23,091 nt of DNA from JAKAXG01 sp035702985 (GCA_035702985.1 DASSZD010000095.1:1-23091); one strand, 5' to 3'. Counted from the stretch's first letter, positions 6,403 through 15,700 are shown. A program made the numbers and translations. Notes: generated by a model not told the origin, from the sequence alone.

Positions 6403-7803
6403 TCACTCCGAGGTGGCCGGACCGGACGCCTCGCCGATCCATACGGTCTTGAGGTTGCAGAACTCCCGGATGCCGTGGGCGGACAGTTCACGACCGTAGC
6501 CGGAGGTCTTGACCCCGCCGAAGGGGAGCTCGGGATAGCTGGTGGTGTTCCCGTTGATGAACACCATCCCGGCGTCCAGGTCGCGGATGAAGCGCTCCCG
6601 TTCGGCCGGGTCGTCGGTCCAGACGTTGGAACCCAGCCCGAACTCGGTGACGTTGGCCAGTTCGACGGCCTCGTCGATGTCGCCGACCCGGTACACGGTG
6701 GCCACCGGGCCGAACACCTCCTCGGTGTGCACCCTCATCTGCGGGGTGATCCCGGCCAGGACGGTCGGCCGGTAGAAGAACCCGGGCCCGTCGACCGCCC
6801 CGCCCCCGCAGAGCACCTCCGCCCCCTTGGCCACGGCGTCGTCGACCAGTTCGGACACGTCCCTGACCTGCTGCTCGGAGGCCAGCGGCCCTATCTCGGT
6901 CTTCTCGTCCATGGGATCGCCCACCACCTTGGAGGAGGTGATCTCCACGAAGCGGTTCACGAAGGCGTCGTAGACGTCGGCGTGCACGATGAACCTCTTG
7001 GCGTTGATGCACGACTGGCCGTTGTTGAGCAGCCGGGCCCCCACCCCCACCTGGGCGGCCCGCTCCAGGTCGGCCGACGGCATGACGATGAACGGGTCGC
7101 TGCCGCCGAGCTCCAGGGCGGTGGGCTTGATGGACGCCCCGGCGGTGGCGGCCACGGCGCTGCCCGCCGGTCCGGAACCGGTGAGGGTGGCGGCCACCAC
7201 CCGCCGGTCCTCGAGGACGGCCTGCACCTTGGCCGACCCGATCAGCAGCGTCTGGAACGCCCCGGCCGGGAAACCGGCCCTCTCGAACAGCTCCTGCATG
7301 TACAGCGCGGTCTGCGGCACGTTGGATGCGTGCTTGAGCAGGCCCACGTTGCCGGCCATCAACGCCGGGGCGGCGAAGCGCATGGCCTGCCACAGGGGGA
7401 AGTTCCACGGCATCACCGCCAGGACCGGGCCCAGCGGCTGGTACCGGGCGTAGGCCCGGGTGGCCCCGACCGCCTCCGGGTCCGCCGGCTCATCGGCCAG
7501 GAGCGCCTCGGCCCGGTCGGCGTAGAACCGGCAGGCCTTGGCGCACTTCTGCACCTCCTGGCGGGCTGACACCAGGGTCTTGCCCATCTCGGTGGTCATC
7601 ATCACCGCCACCCGCTCGAGGTCCTCCTCGAGGATGTCGGCGGCCCGGGCCATCCAGGCCGCCCGCTCGGCGAAGCTGGTCAGCCGGTAGCCGGCGAACG
7701 TCGCGGTCGCCAGGCTGAGGCGCCGGTCGATCTCCTCGTCGCTCAGCTCGTCGAAGGTCCTGATCGTCTCCCCGGTGGCCGGGTTGATGGTGGCGATGGC
7801 CAT
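6403..7803 (-). CDS. gabD1: NAD(P)-dependent aldehyde dehydrogenase, GabD1-type succinate-semialdehyde dehydrogenase
   Basis: A 466-residue aldehyde dehydrogenase. It begins MAIATINPATGETIRTF and contains MPWNFPLWQ with the catalytic Asn (134), LLKHASNVPQ with the cofactor Lys (157), LELGGSDPF with the general-base Glu (231), and NNGQSCINAKRF with the nucleophile Cys (265). The HASN and GGSDPF variants and the overall length match the GabD1 type described in mycobacteria, which oxidises succinate semialdehyde to succinate with NADP+. Exact substrate is inferred. A very good ribosome site, AGGAGG, lies 7 bases upstream of the ATG. A promoter with TTCGAC and TAGATT 17 bases apart precedes it. 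It heads a two-gene operon with the F420-type oxidoreductase. The MarR gene upstream is on the same strand 107 bases away and could regulate it. Confidence 0.88.
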   Translation of the reverse strand: MAIATINPATGETIRTFDELSDEEIDRRLSLATATFAGYRLTSFAERAAWMARAADILEEDLERVAVMMTTEMGKTLVSARQEVQKCAKACRFYADRAEALLADEPADPEAVGATRAYARYQPLGPVLAVMPWNFPLWQAMRFAAPALMAGNVGLLKHASNVPQTALYMQELFERAGFPAGAFQTLLIGSAKVQAVLEDRRVVAATLTGSGPAGSAVAATAGASIKPTALELGGSDPFIVMPSADLERAAQVGVGARLLNNGQSCINAKRFIVHADVYDAFVNRFVEITSSKVVGDPMDEKTEIGPLASEQQVRDVSELVDDAVAKGAEVLCGGGAVDGPGFFYRPTVLAGITPQMRVHTEEVFGPVATVYRVGDIDEAVELANVTEFGLGSNVWTDDPAERERFIRDLDAGMVFINGNTTSYPELPFGGVKTSGYGRELSAHGIREFCNLKTVWIGEASGPATSE

Positions 7804-7842
7804 CTGAGTCCTCCTGGGTCGGCCGCATGCAGCGCTGCGGCG

Positions 7843-7871
7843 AATCTACGTCCGGGGGGCGGCGCGTCGAA
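7843..7871 (-). promoter_or_regulatory. Promoter of the aldehyde dehydrogenase operon
   Basis: Read on the minus strand, TTCGAC (7871-7866) and TAGATT (7848-7843) are 17 bases apart. The predicted start of transcription is about 30 bases before the ATG at 7803, leaving room for the AGGAGG ribosome site. Confidence 0.5.
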
Positions 7872-7910
7872 ACCGGCCCCTCCCCCATCGATACCCACCG
7901 GGCGGCGCCG

Positions 7911-8381
7911 TCAGCCGGACGCTCCGGCCAGCCTGGCCGCCAGGGCCCGCAGCGCCGGTACGGCGCCGACGATGGCGTCGCGCTCCTCGTCGGGCAGCGC
8001 CGACAGGGCCGCCGAGATCCGCCGCTCGTTGGCCGCCTCCCAGGCCGCCAGCTGCTCCCGGCCGGCCGGCGCCACGGTCACCACCGCGGCCCGCCGGTCG
8101 TCGGGGTCGGTGCCCCGCTCCACCAGCCCGGAGGCCAGCATCTGGCTGATCAGGCCGCTGACGGTGCTGGGCGCCAGGTGCAGCCGCTCGGCCAGGTCGC
8201 CCACCCGCACCGGGGCGTCCTCGGCCAGGCTCTGCAGCAGCTCCACCTGGGCCATGGGCAGCGTTTCCCAGGCGATGTCGGTCCGCACCCCCGCCCTCAG
8301 GGCCCGCCGCAGCCGGGTGACGGCGTCGGTCAGGGCCAGGGCGTCGGCCCCCTCGGGCAAAGTGGCCATGCTCCCCACCAT
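7911..8381 (-). CDS. MarR-family transcriptional regulator
   Basis: A 156-residue winged-helix regulator. VELLQSLAEDAPVRVGDLAERLHLAPSTVSGLISQMLASGLVERG is the helix-turn-helix, and TDPDDRRAAVVTVAPAGRE is the beta-hairpin wing with the family's DDRR motif. Flanking helices should form the dimer interface and ligand pocket. MarR proteins usually repress an adjacent gene and release DNA when a phenolic or other small ligand binds. The divergent MFS pump 62 bases away is the obvious target, and the aldehyde dehydrogenase operon downstream is a possible second one. Start choice is between ATG 8381 and ATG 8369; GGGA upstream of 8381 is better spaced than the GGGGAG that almost touches 8369. Confidence 0.88.
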   Translation of the reverse strand: MVGSMATLPEGADALALTDAVTRLRRALRAGVRTDIAWETLPMAQVELLQSLAEDAPVRVGDLAERLHLAPSTVSGLISQMLASGLVERGTDPDDRRAAVVTVAPAGREQLAAWEAANERRISAALSALPDEERDAIVGAVPALRALAARLAGASG

Positions 8382-8397
8382 AGGCGTCCCGGAGCGT

Positions 8398-8416
8398 TAT
8401 TTCGGTCTGCGAAACA
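8398..8416. promoter_or_regulatory. Candidate MarR operator between marR and the MFS gene
   Basis: TTTCG (8400-8404) and CGAAA (8410-8414) are inverted arms around a five-base centre, with a further matching T/A pair at 8398/8416. MarR sites are typically 16-20 base imperfect palindromes. It lies in the 62-base divergent gap, overlapping the expected -35 area of the MFS promoter. Confidence 0.4.
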
Positions 8417-8429
8417 GTTCGGCCCCCGA

Positions 8430-8435
8430 TATATC
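8430..8435 (+). promoter_or_regulatory. -10 box of the MFS gene, probably leaderless
   Basis: TATATC ends eight bases before the GTG at 8444 (11 before the ATG at 8447). That distance would put the transcript start at or next to the start codon, so the message is probably leaderless. No clear -35 is seen; the palindrome at 8398-8416 occupies that area. Confidence 0.4.
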
Positions 8436-8443
8436 CTGGGGCG

Positions 8444-9877
8444 GTGATGTTGCTGACAAAGGAGCCGGCCCGTCCGGCCTGGATCCGCGACTGGCCCCAC
8501 GCCTGGATCCTGGCCGTGGGGACGGTCTGCTTCGGAGCCTTCATGGGCCAGCTCGACGCCAGCATCGTCACCCTCACCTACCGGCCGGTGCAGCAGCAGT
8601 TCCACGCCGGGCTGGCCGGGGTGGAGTGGGTGTCCCTGTCCTACCTGCTCAGCCTCACCGCCCTGCTGGTCCCGGTGGGCCGGTGGTCGGACCGGAGGGG
8701 CCGGAAGCTGTCCTACCTGCAGGGCTTCATCCTCTTCACGGCGGCCTCGGCGGCCTGCGGGCTGGCCCCGTCGCTCCCCGTGCTCATCGCCGCCCGGGCC
8801 GTGCAGGGGGGCGGGGCCGCCCTCCTCCAGGCCAACAGCGTGGCCCTGGTGACCACGTCCCCGCCCCGGAACCGGCTCCGCACCGCCCTCGGCATACAGG
8901 CGGCGGCCCAGGCCCTCGGCCTGGCTGTCGGTCCCACCGTGGGCGGGATGCTGGTTGACGCGGCCGGGTGGCGCTACGTCTACTTCATCAACGTCCCGGT
9001 CGGGCTGGTCGCCGCGGCGGCGGGCATCTGGCTGCTGCCCCGCACCCACCACCGACCCGACCGGCTCCCCCTGGACGGCGTGGGCACGGGGCTGCTGGCC
9101 GCCTGCACCACCGCCTTCCTGCTGGCCCTGTCCAGCGCCTCGGGGCTCAGCACCCCGGGCTGGGTGACGGCCCTGCTGATCGTCGTGGCCGCCGGGACCG
9201 GCTGGCTCCTGGCCCGCCGGCAGCGCCACACCAGCCAGCCCCTCATCGACCCGGCGCTGCTGCGCGACCGGGCGGTGAGCGCCGGGCTGGTATCGGCCCT
9301 GTTCGGCTATCTGACCCTGTTCGGCCCGCTGGTGCTGGTGCCGGTCGTGCTGGAGGCGCAGGGGATGTCCGCCGTCCACGCCGGCCTGGTGCTCACCGCG
9401 CTGCCGGCCGGGTTCGCCGTCGCCGCCACCCTGGCCGGCGCCCTTCTGCCCCGGGCCTGGGGCAACCGGGCCCGCAGCATCGCCGGCGGAGTGGTCACCG
9501 CCGCCGGGCTGGTCGCCGGGCTGGTCCTGCCGGCCCACACCGGCCCTCTGATCGTGGTGCTGGTGGTGACCGGACTCGGCCTCGGCATCTTCACCCCGGC
9601 CAACAACGCCCAGATCATGGGGGCCATCCCCCACGCCTCCTCGGGCACCGGCGGGGGCATGGTCAACATGGCCCGGGGTCTCGGCACGGCCCTCGGCATC
9701 TCCACCGTGACCCTGTGCCTGCAGATCGGCGGCCAGGGGCAGTCCGGAGCCCGGCTGGCCTTCGCCGCCCTGCTGGGGGCCGCCGGGCTGACCCTGGCGG
9801 GCACCGTGGTGCACCGCCCGGTGGGCGGCGACCAGCACACCGATGGTGGTGCGGCCGCCGCCTCCGCCTTCGAGTGA
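8444..9877 (+). CDS. MFS drug efflux transporter, DHA2 (EmrB/QacA-like) type
   Basis: A 477-residue proton-driven exporter of the major facilitator superfamily, in the cytoplasmic membrane. The DHA2 signature is clear: GQLDASIVTLTYRPVQQQF in the first helix and loop, VEWVSLSYLLSLTALLVPVGRWSDRRGRK for the second helix and the loop A motif, LIAARAVQGGGAALL for the fourth helix, and AAAQALGLAVGPTVGGML for motif C, typical of antiporters. WRYVYFINVPVGL is also characteristic. About 14 hydrophobic segments are expected and the length fits. Substrate is unknown; relatives export antibiotics, dyes or biosynthetic products. The start is GTG 8444 or ATG 8447, close behind a -10 box. The divergent MarR protein is its likely repressor. 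The 3' end faces the ROK kinase gene across 24 bases. Confidence 0.93.
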   Translation: MMLLTKEPARPAWIRDWPHAWILAVGTVCFGAFMGQLDASIVTLTYRPVQQQFHAGLAGVEWVSLSYLLSLTALLVPVGRWSDRRGRKLSYLQGFILFTAASAACGLAPSLPVLIAARAVQGGGAALLQANSVALVTTSPPRNRLRTALGIQAAAQALGLAVGPTVGGMLVDAAGWRYVYFINVPVGLVAAAAGIWLLPRTHHRPDRLPLDGVGTGLLAACTTAFLLALSSASGLSTPGWVTALLIVVAAGTGWLLARRQRHTSQPLIDPALLRDRAVSAGLVSALFGYLTLFGPLVLVPVVLEAQGMSAVHAGLVLTALPAGFAVAATLAGALLPRAWGNRARSIAGGVVTAAGLVAGLVLPAHTGPLIVVLVVTGLGLGIFTPANNAQIMGAIPHASSGTGGGMVNMARGLGTALGISTVTLCLQIGGQGQSGARLAFAALLGAAGLTLAGTVVHRPVGGDQHTDGGAAAASAFE

Positions 9878-9901
9878 GGGTCCCGGCGCCGACCGGCGGG
9901 G

Positions 9902-10972
9902 CTACCCGGCCAGCGAGTCGAGAGCGGCCAGCGCCGACCCCCGGGCTCCGGCCATGTCCAGGTCCGGGACCAGGGCGAACTGGGCCAGCGCCGCCTGCTC
10001 CGGCCGCAGCGAGGTGTGCCGGCGCACGTTGGCCAGGAACCACCCGCTGAAGTCCCGGTCCGCCTCGACCACCCCCCCGCCGATCAGGTAGGCACCCGGG
10101 TCGGTGAAGTTGGCGGCGATGCCGAGCAGGCGGCCCAGGGCGGCGGCCTGCTGCTCGAAGACGGCCCGCGCCAGGGGGTCCCCGCGCTCCCCGTAGGACC
10201 GCAGTTCCCGGGCCGCCCGCTTGGGCTCCAGGGACGCCAACGGATGGCCCGGATAGCGGGTGAGCCAGTACGGGAGCAGGTTGGCGGTGATGGCCGTCAG
10301 CGAAGCCACGCTCTCGGCGTCGCCGGCCTGACCGCAGTTGCAGCCCGGAAGCGGCTGATCCGGTTCGAGGATCCCGTCGAGGGAGATCAGTATGTGACCG
10401 AGCTCCCCGGCCATCCCGGCCACCCCTTTGACCACCTGACCGTTCTCCACCACCCCCCCGCCGAGCCCGGTGCCGACGATCACCGAGACCGACGAGTGGC
10501 GGGCCGACTGCGGCCCGAAGAAGCCGTGATGGGCGTAGATCGCCGCCGCGTTGGCGTCGTTGTTGTAGACGACCGGCACCCCGAGGGCCTTCTCCAGCGC
10601 CGCTCGCACATCGAAGCCCCGCCAGGCCGGGTGGGCGAAGTTCGTGGACCCGGCGGCGCAGATGACCCCGTCGGCGCTGGCCGGCCCGGGCGTGTCCAGG
10701 CCGACCGCGCCCACGTCGGATCGCGTGCATCCGACCTGCTCCAGGACGGCGTCGAAGGAGTCCACCAGCGCCGGGACGGCCACTTCGGGGCCCTCGGTGA
10801 CCCGGCTGGGCGACTCGACCAGGCGGTCCACCAGGAACCGGCCGTCGAGGCTCAGCACCGTGGCGTTGTTGGTCGTGCCGCCGTTGTCCAGGCCGACGAC
10901 CACCCGGTCGGAAGCGGGACGGTCCGGCCCCGGCGGCGGGGCGTCGGGGTGGGGGGACGGGTGGCGCGACAT
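9902..10972 (-). CDS. ROK-family sugar kinase
   Basis: A 356-residue protein of the ROK family, whose enzyme members phosphorylate glucose, N-acetylglucosamine, N-acetylmannosamine or similar sugars. No helix-turn-helix is present, so it is a kinase rather than a repressor. VVVGLDNGGTTNNA (24-37) is the phosphate-1 loop, NNDANAAA holds the catalytic Asp (139), VGTGLGGGVV (166-175) is phosphate-2, and GELGHI provides the zinc His (193). The usual ROK zinc motif is CxCGxxGCxE; here it reads CNCGQAGDAE (211-220), so the third Cys is Asp. The first 21 residues are a proline-rich extension. A TAGTTT -10 box lies 10 bases before the ATG. It is divergent from a NagD-like phosphatase, an arrangement reminiscent of amino-sugar gene clusters; the sugar is unknown. 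Confidence 0.88.
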   Translation of the reverse strand: MSRHPSPHPDAPPPGPDRPASDRVVVGLDNGGTTNNATVLSLDGRFLVDRLVESPSRVTEGPEVAVPALVDSFDAVLEQVGCTRSDVGAVGLDTPGPASADGVICAAGSTNFAHPAWRGFDVRAALEKALGVPVVYNNDANAAAIYAHHGFFGPQSARHSSVSVIVGTGLGGGVVENGQVVKGVAGMAGELGHILISLDGILEPDQPLPGCNCGQAGDAESVASLTAITANLLPYWLTRYPGHPLASLEPKRAARELRSYGERGDPLARAVFEQQAAALGRLLGIAANFTDPGAYLIGGGVVEADRDFSGWFLANVRRHTSLRPEQAALAQFALVPDLDMAGARGSALAALDSLAG

Positions 10973-10982
10973 GACGATCCAG

Positions 10983-10988
10983 AAACTA
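10983..10988 (-). promoter_or_regulatory. -10 box of the ROK kinase gene
   Basis: TAGTTT on the minus strand ends 10 bases before the ATG at 10972. This predicts a leader of only a few bases. No clear -35 is visible in the GC-rich stretch upstream. Confidence 0.35.
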
Positions 10989-11032
10989 CCGGCTGCGGCG
11001 GGGCCCGCCGGACCCGGCCGGCCCCCACCCGC

Positions 11033-11064
11033 CGGCGGCCTTCGGCGGCCCGTCGGCGGCCCGT
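11033..11064. repeat. 11-bp GC-rich tandem repeat in a divergent promoter region
   Basis: CGGCGGCCCGT occurs twice head to tail (11043-11053 and 11054-11064), preceded by a close third copy (11033-11042). It lies just upstream of the HAD phosphatase start. Confidence 0.5.
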
Positions 11065-11079
11065 CGCGGTGATGAGAAG

Positions 11080-11889
11080 ATGTCGGGCGTGACCCGCCGA
11101 GAGATCCGATCGTGGCTGATGGACATGGACGGGGTCCTGGTCCGGGAGGAGCAGGCCATCCCCGGCGCCGAGGCGTGGATCGCCGGGCTGCGCCGACGCC
11201 ACATCCCGTTCCTGGTCCTGACCAACAACTCCATCTACACGCCGCGGGACCTGGCCGCCCGGCTGCGGGCCAGCGGCCTGGACGTGCCCGAGGAATGCAT
11301 CTGGACCTCCGCTCTGGCCACGGCCCGGTTCCTCGCGTCGCAGCGGCCGGGCGGCTCGGCGTTCGTGATCGGCGAGGCCGGCCTGACCACCGCCCTGCAC
11401 AACGTCGGCTACACCCTGACCGAGCGGGCCCCCGACTACGTGGTCCTGGGCGAGACCCGCACCTACTCCTTCGAGCGCATCACCCGGGCCATCCGCCTGG
11501 TCTCCGCCGGGGCCCGGTTCATAGCCACCAACCCCGACACCATCGGCACCAGCCCCGAAGGACCCCTGCCCGCCACCGGGTCGGTGGCGGCGCTCATCAG
11601 CCGGGCGTGCGGGGTGGAGCCGTACTTCGTGGGCAAGCCGAACCCGCTGATGATGCGCTCTGCGCTCAACGCCATCGACGCCCACTCCGAGTTCACCGCC
11701 ATGATCGGAGACCGGATGGACACCGACGTGGTGGCCGGCCTGGAAGCCGGGCTGGAGACCATCCTGGTCCTCACCGGGGTCACCTCCCGCGCCGAGATCG
11801 AGCGGCACCCGTACCGCCCGTCGCGCATCGTCGACTCGATCGCCGACCTGGTGCCGGCCCTGGAGCAGGGCGGCCCTCCCGGGCGGTGA
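11080..11889 (+). CDS. HAD-superfamily subclass IIA phosphatase, NagD-like
   Basis: A 269-residue hydrolase of the NagD/PNPPase group. It has motif I WLMDMDGVLV with nucleophile Asp15 and acid Asp17, motif II LVLTNNS (46-51), the subclass IIA cap domain in the middle including FIATNPDTIGTSPEG, GKPNP with the motif III Lys (186), and IGDRMDTDVVAG with the metal Asp residues (211, 216). Known members dephosphorylate nucleotides, sugar phosphates or p-nitrophenyl phosphate; E. coli NagD is encoded in the N-acetylglucosamine operon. The gene is divergent from the ROK kinase, so a kinase/phosphatase balance on one sugar phosphate is plausible. The start is ATG 11080; GATGAGAAG directly upstream is a weak ribosome site. 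The stop is one base from that of the convergent SirB1-type gene. Confidence 0.9.
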   Translation: MSGVTRREIRSWLMDMDGVLVREEQAIPGAEAWIAGLRRRHIPFLVLTNNSIYTPRDLAARLRASGLDVPEECIWTSALATARFLASQRPGGSAFVIGEAGLTTALHNVGYTLTERAPDYVVLGETRTYSFERITRAIRLVSAGARFIATNPDTIGTSPEGPLPATGSVAALISRACGVEPYFVGKPNPLMMRSALNAIDAHSEFTAMIGDRMDTDVVAGLEAGLETILVLTGVTSRAEIERHPYRPSRIVDSIADLVPALEQGGPPGR

Positions 11890-11890
11890 C

Positions 11891-12679
11891 TCAGTTGAGC
11901 CGGGCCCGGATGCGGGCGGCCTCCCCGAGCAGCCGGTCCTGCACCTGGCCCGGAGCGGCGTCGGCGGCCAGCAACTCGAACTCGGCGGCGGCCGCCTCCA
12001 GCTGACCCAGTTCGGTCAGGCGTCGGGCGGCGTGGACCCGGTCGGCCGCCGGCCGGCCGGGGAGGCGGACCCTGAGCTCGTTGACCCAGCCCAGCGACCC
12101 GAAATCCTGCCGCTCGGCGAAGCTGCGATCCAGGTTGGCGAGCATGCGGGTCAGGACCAGCCGGGGTCGGGTGGTGACCAGCATGTCGGCTGTCAGCTCT
12201 GCCCCCGGCCCGGCCACCGACCGCAGCAGCTGCTGGCACCCGGACCGGTCCAGCCGGCGCCCCCCGTAGAAGGCGTCGATGAGCAGATCCGGCGACTCCG
12301 GGTCGCGAACCAGGAAATGCCCGGGCATCCCTACCGGCTCCAGGCGCACCCCGCACCTGCGCCCCACCTCGATCAGCAGCACGGAGAGGGAGATGGGGAT
12401 GCCCCGCCGCCGGTCCAGGACCCGGTCCAGGTAGGAGTTGGCCGGGTCGTGATAGGTGCGATCGTCGCCGCGCAGGCCCAAGCGGTCGAACAGCAGGACG
12501 CACACCGCCGACGGATCGGGCTCGTCGACCCGGGCGGCCAGATCGGCGAGCCGCCCCAGCTCGGCGTCGATGTCCAGTTCCGGATTGGCGCAGGCGCTGA
12601 TGAGCAGGGCGGACCGGTCCAGCGGGATCTCGTCCTCGGGGCCCTGCACCAGGGCCGCCCAGTGGGCCATCCGGTCCAT
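11891..12679 (-). CDS. SirB1-family transglutaminase-like protein
   Basis: A 262-residue cytosolic protein of the SirB1/transglutaminase-like type. The key block is NSYLDRVLDRRRGIPISLSV, followed by VLLIEVGRRCGVRLEPVGMPGHFLVR and LLIDAFYGGR. The His of GHFLVR and the Asp of IDAF match the fold's His-Asp pair. The position of the transglutaminase nucleophile Cys is occupied by the GIPISLS stretch, as in other SirB1 proteins, so peptidase or transferase activity is doubtful. The C-terminal quarter is helical and tetratricopeptide-like (AARRLTELGQLEAAAAEFELL). Family function is not established. I used ATG 12679; ATG 12670 is also possible and residues further upstream look non-coding. It lies downstream of the large ATPase gene on the same strand, but a strong hairpin separates them. 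Confidence 0.8.
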   Translation of the reverse strand: MDRMAHWAALVQGPEDEIPLDRSALLISACANPELDIDAELGRLADLAARVDEPDPSAVCVLLFDRLGLRGDDRTYHDPANSYLDRVLDRRRGIPISLSVLLIEVGRRCGVRLEPVGMPGHFLVRDPESPDLLIDAFYGGRRLDRSGCQQLLRSVAGPGAELTADMLVTTRPRLVLTRMLANLDRSFAERQDFGSLGWVNELRVRLPGRPAADRVHAARRLTELGQLEAAAAEFELLAADAAPGQVQDRLLGEAARIRARLN

Positions 12680-12730
12680 CCCGGCAGGGTACCGACCGCG
12701 GCGCCCAAGACCGCGCTCTCCGGGTGGCGG

Positions 12731-12760
12731 GGTCACCGTCGGACCCCGGTCCGGGTGACC
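12731..12760 (-). terminator. Two-step hairpin after the FHA-EccC gene
   Basis: GGTCACC (12731-12737) pairs with GGTGACC (12754-12760), and inside it CGGACC (12740-12745) pairs with GGTCCG (12748-12753), with a two-base bulge. It starts two bases past the stop codon of the ATPase gene, read on the minus strand. No T-run follows, as is common in high-GC actinobacteria. Confidence 0.5.
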
Positions 12761-12762
12761 GG

Positions 12763-15700
12763 TCAGCCCGGCCAGGGCACCTGGACGGTGGTGATCCGGT
12801 CGTCGATGACCAGCACGCCCCGCCCGGCCGGCCGGGAGAACACCGAGCTGCGCGGCAAGCGGACCCCGACCAGCTCGCCGTGGAGGTGCGACTCGGGGCA
12901 GAGAAGCAGCCCGGCCCGGGATTGGCGGACCTCCACGATGAACCCGCGCATGGGCCGGGCCAGGTCCTCGGCTCCGCCCGCCACGATCATCACATGGCCC
13001 TGCTCCCGCCCGTCCCGGGCGATGGCCTCCAGCAGCTCGGCCAGATCCCCGTTGTGCAGCATGGGGGCGTCGTCGACCACGACGGCCAGGGGGCCGTCCA
13101 CCCGGTTGACCAGCTCGAGGGTCTCGGCAACCGACGGGTCGTCACCGTTGACCACCCCCACCACGCCGGGCTGCCCTTCCAGCCGGCGCAGCGGTGAGAG
13201 CCGGGGGCAGAAGGCCAGCACAGCCGATCCGCCGGCCATGAGCGAGCGGGCCATGACCATCAGGGCGGTGCTGCGCCCGGACCGGCGCGGGCCGGCCACC
13301 ACGAACCCGCCCGGTTCGAGCAGGTCCAGCCCGATGGGTGCCAGCTCGTCCCCGCCCACCCCCACCAGCGCCCAGTGCGGGCCGCCCGCCGGCTCCGGCC
13401 CGAGCCGGAGGGCCTCCTGCAGGTCGATCTTGTCCGGCAGGGGGTCGATGCGGAACGGCCGGCTGTCCCCCCGGCGCTCGTCCCGGTCCCGCCACCGGGA
13501 AGCCAGCTCGGCGAGAGCCGTGGTCTGGGCCGCGCCGGAGGCGGACCGACCGGCCACCGCCACCTGCATCTCGGCCTGGTCCCCGCTTCTCATGGCCCGT
13601 CCGGGCGCCATGACCGGAGGCACCCGGCGGGGATCGAGCCCGGCCATCGAGTAGTCGCCGACGTCCGCCAGGTTGAGGCACACCCGGTCCTCCACCATGC
13701 CCGACAGCTTCCCGAGTAGCACCTGACGGTCGCCGGTGACCACCAGGCGGATCCCCACGGAGGCCCCTTCCCGGGCCAGGTCCAGCACCGCTTCGGTGAG
13801 CCGGCCGGCGTCGATCGGGTCGAAGGCCGACAGGAAACCCTCCCAGCGGTCGATGAGCACGACTATGTAGGCGAGCGCCGCCCCGGCGGGATCCGCCTGG
13901 CGGTACTCGGCCAGGTCGGCGTAGCCCCGGCGGGCCAGCAGATCGAGGCGCCGGCTGGTCTCCTGGCGCAGCCGGCCCAGCAGCCGGTCGGTGCGGTCGG
14001 GCTCGGTCCGGGTGACCACGGCGCCGCAGTGGGGCAGGTCGGCCAGGCGGCGCAGTTCCCCGCCTCCGCAGTCGATGGCGTACAGCCACAGGTCCTCGGG
14101 GCTCAGGTGCCCGGCCAGGGAGGCGGCGATGGTGCGCAGCACGGTCGTGCGTCCGCTGCCCGGGGTGCCGGCCACCAGTAGGTGGCGGGCGGTGACCGGG
14201 TCGTAGGACCAGGGTTCCTGCCTCTGCACGCCCGGCAGGTCGACCAGGCCCAACGGCACCGCCCCCACCCGCCCGGCGGCCGGCTCGCCCGGGAACCGCT
14301 CGAGTTCGTCCAGAGGGAGCTGCTCCGGGAGCGGCGGCAGCCACGGCTGGGGCTGGGCGCCCACCCGGCTCAGGGAGGCGGCGTCCACCAGGGCGGTGGC
14401 CAGCCGGGACAGGTCGGTGTCGGTGGGGTCGACCCACTCGTCGACGGCGCCACCGGTCACCGGCCGCAGGGCCAGGCGCCGCCCGGCCGTGGACCAGGTG
14501 AGGGGGGCCACCCCTACCTGGGCGGGGCGGCCGCCGCCCGCCACCGCCGGGCCCCCCACCCGACCGGCCTGGAAGGTGATCAGGGTGGAGTGCCCGGTCA
14601 GGGCCAGGGCCCGCCCGGGCGTGGTGGGCGGGATCCGGGCCGCGTCGGGGGCGTCGATGATGTCCACCGACTCGGCCGGCGACACCACCCGGAGGGCGAC
14701 CCGCAGGTTGGTGTTGGCCCTGATCTCGGGGCTCACCACGCCCGACGGCCTCTGGGTGGCCAGGATCAGGTGGATGCCGAGCGACCGGCCCCGCTGGGCG
14801 ATGCCCACCAGTCCGGTGACGAAGTCCGGCAGCTCGGTCACCAGACCGGCGAACTCGTCGATGACGATCAGGAGGCGGGGCAGCGGCCCGAGCGGCTGGC
14901 CCACGCTCACGTAGTCGTCGATGTCCTTGGCGGCGGCCCGGCTGAGCAGTTCCTCCCGGCGCTTCAGCTCGGCCCCGAGCGACAGGAGCGCCCGTTCGAC
15001 CAGGTGACCGTCCAGGTCGGTGACCACGCCCACGGTGTGCGGCAACCGGCCACAGTCCCGGAAGGCGGAGCCGCCCTTGTAGTCGACCAGCAGGAAGTTC
15101 ATGGAGTCGGGCCGGTTGGCCACCGCCAGCGACGCCACCAGGGTCTGCAGGAACTCCGACTTGCCTGCCCCGGTGGTGCCGGCCACCAGTCCGTGCGGGC
15201 CGTCGGCCTTGAGGTCCAGGGAGAACGGCCCCTCCGCACCGATGCCCACCACCGCCGAGGTCGACCTCTCCTGCCGGGCCCAGCGGGCGGCCAGGGCCTG
15301 GGGGGTCACCGGGTCGAGCCCGAGGACGTCCACCAGCCGGGCGCTGCCGGGAATGTGCCCGGCCGCCGAACGCACCTCCGGGTCCCGCAGAGAGGCCAGC
15401 CGGCGGCCGACCGTCTCGCACCAGGCGGCCGGCACCTGATCGGCCCGGATCCCGTCCACTGCCGGGAGCCCCGACTGCTTGAGCGTCGCCGTCCCGTCCT
15501 CGGCGACGGTGACCACCGCCTGGCACTCCGGCGGGAGGTGCGATTCCGCCTCCTCGACGCAGATGGCCACCACCCGGACCGCCGGTCCCCGCTGCAGCAC
15601 CAGCTCCATGCCTGCCACCCGGCGGATGTCGTGTGCCGGGTCCAGCACCACCAGCACCCAGGTCCACTGCTCCTCGGGCGCGCCCGCCCCCCCGAAGCCC

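Noticed and set aside
8330..9838. 502-residue minus-strand frame opposite the MFS gene
   Set aside because: Low-complexity Gly/Gln/His composition; the plus strand encodes an unmistakable transporter.
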